From Ampullaceana balthica (Eukaryota; Mollusca; Gastropoda; Lymnaeidae): 64,000 nt of DNA. Of the stretch, positions 38,309 to 50,300 are shown piece after piece. Below the pieces are notes generated by a model. That model did not search any database, was not told the DNA's origin, and was given only the letters and a program-made list of their open reading frames with translations. The stretch lies in the NCBI GenBank assembly GCA_944989445.1, contig CALYLW010001199.1, forward strand, positions 1 through 64,000, in the 5' to 3' direction. Position 1 is the first letter of the stretch; each line of letters begins with the position of its first letter. The translations under genes were made by a program, and so were the position numbers.

Positions 38309-41300
38309 TTATTCAGAACTGCTACAGCATGGAAATACAGGGAGCATGTTGAGGCGCCAAAGCTTCCACAATCCCAGAAGTCCTTGCATCAACCATGAGA
38401 CAAAGAGAAGCCAGCTGCCAGCCTGCAAAATGATGTTTGTATTGTGTTTGACAAGTTTCAACAATGTCTTATCTTATCTGTTTACAGACGCTCCTTCTAT
38501 ACAGAAGATTATTGCGTCCTACGCTTATCTATGGTTTGTGTTTAGTCCTGCATTTTTATTAGAGATTTAAATGCTGATAAAGTGTTGGTTTTCCTGGATT
38601 CTTCAGGCAACCCATTCCACGCCCGAATTCCGGACGGGAAGAAGGAAAACTTGTATGTGTTTGTTCTTGCATACGGAATAAGAAAGGTGTTTTTATCCTT
38701 ATGTCTATCTGAGGGTTGTATTAAGTTATCTTTGTGTTGTATTTCTAAATTAGAATTAATAGCTTTATGTATGATTACTACTTTGCTTTTGGTTCTTCTA
38801 CCCTCTAGTGTTTCTACAATCTTCATTGACAGTACACCCATTATAGTACTAAACATTCTTTAAAAAAAAACTTCACTGCTTGTTCATGAAATTTTATTAA
38901 GTTTTTAAAAATTTCTGTAAACCTCATGAAGTTAAATTTTCTCCCAGCTTAACTGATGTGTATTCTACCTACAAATTAATTGGAATGAAATTAAATAGAA
39001 ATTAAAGCTCTATTACTTTATTTGGGCACAGTCAATCCTATCAGTCCTATGTTTAAATATGGGTCCTATGTTTAAATATGGGTCCTATGTTTAAATATGG
39101 GTCCTATGTTTAAATATGGGTCCTATGTTTAAATATGGGTCCTATGTTTAAATATGGGTCCTATGTTTAAATATGGGTCCTATGTTTAAATATGGGTCCC
39201 ATTTCTAAGGGTTTTTAAATTCCATTCTTGTCTATGGAACAATTTTTATAACATGTTAAGTGACATTTCCTATTGTGGAAAAGTGCAAAAAAATTATATT
39301 TCCTCTCCGGGCTGCACAAACTAAGGCTACTCATTTTTAAGCAGGAAAAATGTGTTTAAGTGAACGCTAAGCGAGAAGCACAACAACAAAAAAGCCATGT
39401 TTTTTATGCTAATTAAGGTTTAATTTAATTCTTCTCTGGTTAAAATACGGCATAATTAATCAAGTAAATTTCAAATTAAAATATAAATTTATTCTAACGA
39501 ATTTAAGTTCACAAAAGTATTGCAAATAATTCATACTACTAGTCAGGGGCGGATGAAGATTGCATGGGACCTCTGGCTGCAATTCCCCCTGGGGCCCAGT
39601 CTAGCCACCTTTATTATACAATATAATGAGTTTTGGGCCCTTAAATCATTGGGGGCCCCTGGCTTTAGCCCAATCAGCACCCCCCTTAATCCGCCATAGC
39701 TACTAGTACAGTTTAAACTTGGATATTACTATGGTAATTTATTTTTTATTTAAATATGTTGACTTACTGTTGCCACAGATAAACTGACATAGAAATTGCT
39801 GCCATCGTAACCTCGCCAATCTGAAAACTCTTGAGCCTCTATACAGCTGTAAGGATAATTAAGTGTGAAGAACTTTTTTATACTTCAATATAAATTTGAA
39901 GATTAAAGATATTACTGATAATGCTAAAAATTACCCACCAAAATGATGTGGAATAAAATTAGTCTAAAAATTAGGGCTGAGGAAGTTAACGATTAATTAA
40001 TCGTTTGATCTTTAAAAATTTTAATATAATAAAATTAATTTGATCGATTAAAAATTAGATTAAAATTTAAGAAAATATTTCTTATAATTTTTTTCCAATT
40101 TATTAATCATTTATATTTTTTGTTCCTTACATACTTTTCCCACGTATTATTATAATTTATTTAGACGTGCACACTTTAACAAAAAGGGTTTGTCTTCCTT
40201 TTCTTGCATAGCAGAACGAATTTGCTGTGTTATGTCACAAAATTTGGGAGTCATGGAAGTACCGTGACTTAACCGATTTCGCGAAATAATGAATGGAAAC
40301 TTAACAAAATCTATATATGCATTATAAAAATAAAATTAATCAATATTAATCTATTAGATTTTTTCCCTGATTAATCGGACAAAAAATGTTTTAATCCGTA
40401 CCAGCCCTACTAAAAATAATTGTTAAAATCATTCATTTTATTTCAGAATTGCAGTAAAAAGTTATAAATAAATTTTGTTCAACTGATGTTTGAAAATTAT
40501 CAAATTACATGTGTGTTAATGTCCACATGTCTTGAAAGCAATACATTTAAGTCCATTTTAATTACACGTATGTATATAATATAATATCTTACATTTCAGC
40601 TTATTTAAACTTTAAACTAAAAAATCTCGATAAACTAAAAAAAGTATATTAAAGGAATTCAAATGCATTTTCACAAAACAATGCAGTGTTACAGATTATG
40701 AAAACTTTATTATTCAACTTTTCAAGAACACTTTCAAGGAGAAATAACTACATAAGTATTTTGAAAATGGCAACGTTTGTTTTCAAATGACTGGCAGCTC
40801 TTTTAAGATCTGCAATGTTTTCATATCCCTAAATGATCCACTGTCAGGACATTTCATGACAAGCCTTGAGATATTTATTTCTTAAACTAATTATGTATGA
40901 GGTCTTGACTGATACAGAATTTCTAATCGAATATGTGAAGATGAGAGAAGGAAGGTCAACTCACCTCTTCAGTCCAGTGAGTAGTGAATCACAGAGGTGC
41001 TTGAATCCGGCTGAGATCAAACAAGCAGACACCAGCATGAGGATCACAAGGCAGAGTTCAGCAATGATGTGGAGGAGGAAGAGGCAGTGTGACAGATCCA
41101 GTCTAAGGGGGAGTGAGGAGGGATACGTTAGTTTGAGTTAATGGATTAGAGAAATGTAATTGAAGCAGATATCCATGTTATAAGGAAGGAGGGATAAAAT
41201 ATAATTTTTGAAATTATCAATCCAATACAGCAATGATGAAACCTAGTACATGTATCTTAAAAGTTGATTGTACATAAACTCATTTGACTTCTCTTCAATG

Positions 41301-44300
41301 TGTGTGCATTAAGGCCAAGTGCTTCCAATGTACGTAGTAAAATTTAGTTGTTTAAAAAAAATAATATTTAACAAGTTAAATTTTAACCATTGCACCACAA
41401 AATGGTCCATAAAATTTAAAGGCATAGGTAAAAATTACAAATAAATCATAGGCTACAAATAGAGAAATATTTGAGAATGTGTTCTTTTGTTAAGTTAAGG
41501 CTTTTTAAAATGGTTATTCAACTTAAAATTAAGTAATTGCTTGTTTGTAACACTACTACTACTACTTTTTTATGTAGGGAAAATGAATACAATGAACAAG
41601 CCAAGTAAAATTTTGCATCAGAAACACTGGATAAAATATTAACCTACGTTAGTTTCATATAATGACAATCATCATGAAATGTATTGTTCGATAGATTGTA
41701 ATTTTCTAACATCTCTTTCAAAGGGCCCAGTGCTGTATTTTAAGTTAGTGCTGACCGGGGGGAGGGGGGGGAGAGATTTTTCAAATCCTTTCTATAAAAT
41801 TTTGCTGAAAATGTTACCCCATTTATATAAATTTATTAAAAAAAAGAAAAATCACTGAGGATTACCACTCTCTCCACACCATCTTTCCTATGCCACTATA
41901 TGGGCACCGGAGGCGTCCCTAGGGTTGGTGTCACCCGGTCACGGACTTACCCCATAGACCTCTTTCAAGTCTGCCAGGGCCAAATAACGGCAACATACAT
42001 AATTTTACCCTTTGGCATCACCCCATGTGATGGCATCACCCCATGTGATGGCATCACCCCATGTGATGGCATCACCCCATGTGATGGCGTCACCCCATGT
42101 GATGGCGTCACCCCATGTGATGGCGTCACCCCATGTGATGGCGTCACCCCATGTGATGGCGTCACCCCATGTGATGGCGTCACCCCATGTGATGGCGTCA
42201 CCCCATGTGATGGCGTCACCCCATGTGATGGCGTCACCCCATGTGATGGCGTCACCCCATGTGATGGCGTCACCCCATGTGATGGCGTCACCCCATGTGA
42301 TGGCGTCACCCCATGTGATGGCGTCACCCCATGTGATGGCGTCACCCCATGTGATGGCGTCACCCCATGTGATGGCGTCACCCCATGTGATGGCGTCACC
42401 CCATGTGATGGCGTCACCCCATGTGATGGCGTCACCCCATGTGATGGTGTCACCCGGTGCAATTCTGCGCTCTTCCAACCCCGTCCCTAGTGACGCCTCT
42501 GTGGGGCACCATAAACAACTTTCCAGGAGATCTCTTATCTCGACATACTTGTTTTCATCGGTCTCATTGTTGTCCCTCTGATACAGGTACAGGTAGATGA
42601 GGCCAACTATGATGGGGTAAATGAGGCAAAAAACAGACGACACCGCTATGCTGTATTCACAGACTTCTTGCTCCCCGAAACGGATCCGGAAGTAAGTCGC
42701 CTCAGCCGTGGAGCTGACGTTGAAGTCCATTTCCGAGTAGAGCAGACACCGCGAGCAGTGATCATCGGTGAATCGAATCTGTAAATTTGGAATAAGGAAT
42801 ATATATATATATATTTTTAAATTTAAAAGACAATCCTCGTTGAGTTGAATTTCTTTTCCCATCAACATAGTAAGTTTTAGTGTTGGACAAAACTACACAA
42901 TTTCTGATTATGGGCTCTAGCGTACAAATGTTTGTGGCTCTATCATACAAATGTTTGTGGCTCTATCATACACCTCATTTTAATTGAAGAAAAAGCAAAA
43001 AGTCCTTGTCGCATTCATATCTATTACAGACGCTCCTTCTATAAAGAAGATTATTGCATCCTACACTTAACCATGGTTTATGTCCAGTCTTGCATTCTTT
43101 ATTAGAGTTTTAAATGTTGATAAATAGAGTGTTGGTTTTCCTGGTTTCATCAGGCAAACCATTCCATGTCCAAATGCCAGACGGGAAGAATGAGAATTTG
43201 TATATGTTTGTTCTTGCATATGGTACGGACACGTGACAAGTACTGGAGGTCTCGCAAAAACCATATTGCAAGGCACAGTCCGGGGAGGAAGGAAAAGAGG
43301 CAGACAAAAGAAGAGATGGTAGGACGATATCAAAGAGTGGACCGGCCTGTCATTCAGCGACTCTCAAAGGGCAGCACAGGACCTGGACAAATGGCGTGTG
43401 TTATTGACCAGTTCAAGATGGTGCCCCAACGACCCAACAACGGGTTAAGGGATAGTTCAAGTTCTTGCATAAGGAATAAGAAACCTGTTTTTTTATCCCT
43501 ATGTCTACCTGAGGGTTTTATTAGATAATCTTTGTGTTGTATTTCCAAATTAGAATTAATTGCCATATGTATTATTACTACTTTGCTCTTTGTTCTTCTA
43601 TCCTCTAGTGTTTGAATGTTTAACGATTTACCGTAACTAATGGTTAATCTTTAGTCATTAGCCAATAGAATAACATTGAAACTATAAGGCAGGGATCAGG
43701 AAACCATGGCTCGCGAGCCAGATGTGGCTCTATTGAAGACGGCATGTGGCTCTCAGACTTATGTTCCATTATAACAAAAAAAACGTTTATGCAGACTCAT
43801 TTGATCTTCATATTAATTGCATGCAAAAAAACTAGCATAAAAACTGTTATTAAAAAGACTTCAGACACATAATTATTGTACTTGTAGTGTTGAAATCACA
43901 AAAATGCACAAATTTACTTGAACTTGAATATTTAGTTTTAAACATAAAATTATGGCTCTCACAGAATTACCTTTAAAAATATGTGGTGTTTATGGCTCTC
44001 TCAGACAAAAAGTTTCCCGACCTCTGCTAAAAGACAACAGTAAAGACCAGTTTTGGAAGGCTAGTAGTTTCAATTATTAACAATAGTATGAAATAGGCCA
44101 ATAGTAAATATAATTGTTAATAATGAAAGCTACAGTTCAAGCTACAAGTTTAACCATGCCCCATTAGAGTAGGCTAACCATGCCCCATTAGAGTAGGCTA
44201 ACCATGCCCAATGAGAGTAGGCTAACCATGCCCCATTAGAGTATAAAATAGGCTAACCATGCCCCATTAGTGTAGGCTAAACATGCCCAATGAGAGTAGG

Positions 44301-47300
44301 CTAACCATGCCCCATGAGAGTAGGCTAACCATGCCCCATTAGAGTAGGCTAACCATGCCCCATTAGAGTAGGCTAACCATGCCCCATTAGAGTAGGCTAA
44401 CCATGAACCATTAGAGTAGGCTAACCATGAACCATTAGAGTAGGCTAACCATGAACCATTAGAGTAGGCTAACCATGCCCCATTAGAGTAGGCCCACCAT
44501 GCCCCATTAGAGTAGGCTAACCATGCCCCATTAGAGTAGGCTAACCATGCCCCATTAGAGTAGGCTAACCATGCCCCATTAGAGTAGGCTAACCATGCCC
44601 CATTAGAGTAGGCTAACCATGCCCCATTAGAGTAGGCTAACCATGCCCCATTAGAGTAGGCTAACCATGCACCATTAATGTAGGCTAACCATGCCCAATG
44701 AGAGTAGGCTAACCATGCCCCATTAGTTTAGGCTAACCATCCCCCATTAGAGTAGGCTTACCATGCCCCATTAGAGTAGGCTAACCATCCCCCATTAGAG
44801 TAGGCTAACCATGCCCCATTAGTGTAGGCTAACCATGCCCCATTAGTGTAGGCTAACCATCCCCCATTAGTGTAGGCTAACCATCCCCCATTAGAGTAGG
44901 CTAACCATCCCCCATTAGAGTAGGATAACCATCCCCCATTAGAGTAGGCTAACCATGCCCCATTAGAGTAGGCTAACCATGCCCCATTAGAGTAGGCTAA
45001 CCATCCCCCATTAGAGTAGGCTAACCATGCCCCATTAGTGTAGGCTAACCATGCCCCATTAGTGTAGGCTAACCATGCCCCATTAGAGTAGGCTAACCAT
45101 GCCCCATTAGAGTAGGCTAACCATGCCCCATTAGAGTAGGCTAACCATGCCCCATTAGTGTAGGCTAACCATGCCCAATGAGAGTAGGCTAACCATGCCC
45201 CATTAGAGTAGGCTAACCATGCCCCATTAGTGTAGGCTAACCATGCCCCATTAGAGTAGGCTAACCATTCCCCATTAGAGTAGGCTAACCATGTCCCATT
45301 AGTGTAGGCTAACCATGCCCCATTAGTGTAGGCTAACCATGCCCCATTAGAGTAGGCTAACCATGCCCCATTAGAGTAGGCTAACCATGCCAATACTAAA
45401 GGTAACCATGCCAATGTAGACCGTAATTGACAAAAATGCGCTGATATAAGGGATTATCCCTTGGCCAACAGGGAATTCAGAAAATAACACTGGAAATCTG
45501 TCGGTAATAAAAACTATTTAGAGCTTTAGACAGCTTGTCTTGTCTGTGTGTGACCGTATTGTGGCTCTGTTGTGTGTTCAACGTGTGGACATGCGCTGTT
45601 TAAACACGCGACTGGCGGCTCTTCGCACATTAAACACTCTTCTCCTCACTCCCTCGCATACACTCACCTCACAAAAAACGGGATTAATTTTGTGATATTT
45701 TTTATAGAAGAAATTACATCACACTCCAAATTTTGAAACGTCTTTGTGGTACTAACGCAAATTTATAAGAGAACATTTACAGTTCATCAAACACGCATGT
45801 AAGTTTAAGAAGTTGATGAAAATGTATATAATGTTTGGTTAAGTGATTCTCTCAATGAATACCATATTCATATCCATTTGTCTTGGTGGATTTTAGATGC
45901 TGCTTAACATTTTCAAGAAGCGTGGCATGCAATTGCTTTGAATATTGTACAACTACTTACACATGATTCTAAATACCCCATACACGTGATTCTAAATACC
46001 CCATACACGTGATTCTAAATACCCCATACACGTGATTCTAAATACCCCATACACGTGATTCTAAATACCCCATACACGTGATTCTGAATACCCCATACAC
46101 GTGATTCTGAATACCCCATACACGTTATTCTGAATACCCCATACACGTGATTCTAAATACCCCATACACGTGATTCTAAATACCCCATACACGTGATTCT
46201 AAATACCCCATACACGTGATTCTAAATACCCCATACACGTGATTCTAAATACCCCATACACGTGATTCTAAATACCCCATACACGTGATTCTAAATACCC
46301 AATACACATGATTCTAAATACCCCATACACATGATTCTAAATACCCCATACACGTGATTCTAAATACCCCATACACGTGATTCTAAATACCCCATACACG
46401 TGATTCTAAATACCACATACACATGATTCTAAATACCCCATACACATGATTCTAAGTACCCCGTGGGCCTTTAAAATGTTAAGACCAGAAATCACCATGG
46501 GTCTTTAAAATGTTAAGACCAGAAATCACCATGGGCCTTTAAAATGTTAAGACCAGAAATCATCATCGGAGTTACTGAAGGTATTCGGCAACCTTGAGGA
46601 AATGTATACAGAAATCTCCAAGCCGACCGACTGACCGACAACTGGGTTACAATATTGACCGAACAGAATTGGGAATGTTAAGACCGGGAGTGGGGGTATG
46701 GGCATGGGGGGTCGAGATTTTAAATAAATCTTGACGCGGTGGTCGAGAGGTAGCGCACTGGACTGTCGTACCGATGGTCACGGGTTCGAATCCGTGTGAA
46801 GGCAAGGGTTTGTTCCCGGGGCCTAGGGCGTCCCTGAGTCACCCCGCTCCGAATGGGTACCTAACACTTGTAGTGTTAGGCGGCTGGGTAATGCGTGGAA
46901 CCCACAAAGCCGTGGCCTGTGAACGCTGCATCCACACTCAGATATAAATGCATAAGACTGATCTCTAGTCTCTAGTACAGCAAATTGTTCAGAGTACATT
47001 GTTACATTTTTGCACAGCCACGCTAAGGGTTAAAATGAAGCCAAAAGAATTAAAAGGGTGCCGCGTGTAGGACCAGGTATAAAAAGTTAGAAAACTGGAG
47101 CCTAACACAAAACGCTAAAGACCTGGTTTCGCCATCGTGTTTCCGCTATGCATCAATCCTGGCAAGTTTAGCAAGTACCTCTGCTCCACTTTCATCCCAC
47201 TTGTATAATTTGGGGATGAAAGGAATGCCTACTAATGGAGCAAGCCAGGGGCGTAGCTATAGGGTGTTTAACACCCGGAGACAAAGTATAAAATGGGCGC

Positions 47301-50300
47301 CACTTATTTTTTTACCCTTGTTCATTAATATAACACGACGTCGTAGTCTCATTCTGGCGCCCCTGTACCTCGACGCCCCGGAGATACATGTGCCCCCTTC
47401 CCCCTACCATTCCCTACGCCTCTGGCTCAAGCTGGATTGTGTGAAAGTTAATGTAGTCATTAGGCAGAGCCTGGGAACCTACCGTGACGTGGATATATGT
47501 GATGGCATGTGTGGTAGATATGTAGTCTTAGGGTTGGGAAAGGGTGTGGGGGGGGGAACCGTGACAAATGGTCTGAATCAGAGACGATCGTAAGGGAGGT
47601 AATTAAACCACGTGATGGTGACGAGGTGCCGAGAAGTAAGCACGTCCGGTGGTAGGTGGTCGCGGGATGAACAATGTGTATTGGAAATGCTCTCCTTAGG
47701 CGGGGAAAAGGGGAGGAAGGAGGCGAAGTTCAAAAAAAAATGTCGTACCTTACTTTTGTGACGTCAAGACACCGAAAAATACCACCCGCCGCCAGGCGGG
47801 TGACGATAGGGTCCAGCTCGGTCATCAGAAAATTATTTTGTGAGGGGGGGGGGTTGGAGGGTGGGCGCGTTAATCAATGATATAAAACTACCGGAGGGCA
47901 CCTTTAATAGGCATATTCCCCTAGACCAGTGATGGTGAAGCTATGGCTCGCGTGCCACAGTTGGCACGCAGAGCCTCATCAGCAGGCGCGCAACTAAAAT
48001 ATTACTTCCTTATTAAAATCAAACCAGCCGAGGCAAAGCCAAAATGTTCGGGTTTCATTGGAGTGTTGGCACTTTGCTATAAATAAGTGGGTCTTCGTTG
48101 AAAGGTTCGCCACCACTGCGATAGACGCTAATACTTGTAGGTATACACAGAAGTTGAAAATTGTTAAACAACATCAGCGTTTAGTCACTGGTGCGAAAGA
48201 GGGGCACGGTGGTCGAGTGGCATGCGCGCTCGGCTGGCGCACCGATGGTCGCGCATTCGAATCCATGTGAAGGCAAGGGCCTGTTCCCGGGGGGCCTAGG
48301 CGTCCCCGAGGGTTGGTGTCCTAATAACGGAAACATACAGAATTTTACATTTTGGTGTCACCCTTGTGATGGTGTCACCCGGTGCGGTCCGCATTTCTCG
48401 CACCCCGCATAGTGACGCCACTGATCTATTTCTGCTCTTGATATCAGGACTAAATTGATATCTGTCCTTACTTCCGCGTACATTGTACATGTGATCACGG
48501 TACATCCACCAAAGAAAACATAGATAAACTAGTACACATTCAAAAGAGACCTGTCAGATTCATTACTGGAGAACATTCTCCATTACTCCATTAGTTTAAC
48601 CTTAAAACATTGGAGGACAGAAGCGCAAATTATTAATAATACATAAGGTAATAAATACCATCTTGGAAATCCAACAAGAAGATAACCTAATACAACCCTC
48701 AGACATAGGGATAAAAACATTTTTTTTTCGTTATTCGGTATGCAAGCAGGGCCGGATTTCCGCATAGGCCCACAAGGCCCGGGCCTAGGGCCCCAGCCAG
48801 CCAAGGGGCCCCAGTGGTGGAATCTTGACATGAGCGAAAAAGCCTAGCTTCATTATCAAAAAGCTTTATCGAAAATAATATTATAATAAACATTTTTACT
48901 ACATTTTGCATACACTGCCCAGTAGTCAAGTGCACGGGGTTCATTTGTGTTGGTTTGTCATTGTAAGCCGCGTTCTGAGCTGCTGTTGCGATATTGTTGA
49001 GAAGGCGTAAGGGGGGTGGGTGTTACAGATTGCACCACCAGTTAAAAAACGGCATGACCCCGACTTCCCCATACCACACGCAGGACAAGACACCGCCCGA
49101 GCCGGGATTTGGGTTTCACATTACAGATAATTGACAGGGACCGGGAGAACATTTTTTTAATGTCGACTGACTTGACCAGAGGCCAGGGAGATGTCACAGG
49201 TAGTTTATGGGGACCTGCCAAAGGTTTCAATGAAGTTCGTTTTAATGCATTTAACTAGATGGCCTTCTACAATTTCACCTGCATACCTTTGGTCACCAAT
49301 ATATTGACAGGGAAAACGTTAGATCGGGAAATAGGAAGCCAGGGAAGCAAGAGAGAAGACAGGGTGCCACGAGTCGAAGCCGGGGAGCCACCGAATAGAG
49401 AGCCAGTGTGTCGACGGACGCAGTACGGAACAGAGACGCTTCATATTTTTGTCCTTTATTAAATTAATCGTATGTTTATAGGTAATTATGCATATAAAAA
49501 AGATTTACTTGAACAAAGAGAAATTCTTGAATTAAGAAAATTTGAGGTAAACCGATATTGTCTAAAAATTTTAATTAACAACTAAACAAAAAATTTAAAA
49601 TTAAAAACATTATTCCAAATAATTAAACAAAATTCTGTTTTTAAATTAAGCAAGGGTGAAACACGACCTCGACCTTGGATCATAGTTTGGAAAATCAAGG
49701 GTGCAGTATTTTATTTTGCGCCCCTTGTAAGATGTTTGGGAAATGTGGGTCACTAGCTAATGAAGGGTTCATCGACTGGAAAAATCTGTTCAAAGAATGA
49801 AGGGACATTCGGAGGAACACAGGTCAGAATTTGCGAAAATAATAGCTATAGGAAGAATGATGGCGGTAGAGTTGACAAGAGTGTTGTTCTTCAAACAGAA
49901 GAAGAAATAAAATACTGGGATAAGGCTTTGAGGCGCATTGTGGCTGTTGTTAGCTCACTTTATGATTAGGATTTAAAAAACAAACCATTGGGAACTATGG
50001 TATGTTCATAAAGTAATGGGGGTGAGACTGCAATCAGGCTTTAAAAAGGTAAATGCATAAAATAAAAATAAAAAACGCTGTTGTGTTACGTCCTGTCAGG
50101 CCTACTAATACCCTGTTTTTATTTTATGGTATGTTCATATAAGTTTTGGCTGAGTTTGATCCTTTTCTCTAATTACGCATAAAACGCCACATTAACAAAG
50201 GAAGGGGCGCAACATTTTATCTTATCTGTTTACAGACGCTACTTCTATACAGAAGATTATTGCGTCCTACGCTTATCTATGGTTAGGGGTCGCGGTGGTC

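Noticed and set aside
42005..42868. 287-codon minus-strand frame with ITWGDA repeats
   Set aside because: Its first part is the TMEM179-like exon 2 read through into the intron; the rest is the 18-bp minisatellite, open in all frames because 18 is a multiple of 3.
44758..45414. 218-codon minus-strand frame of AWLAYSNG repeats
   Set aside because: It lies wholly inside the 24-bp minisatellite, with no start context, splice sites or non-repeat coding sequence.
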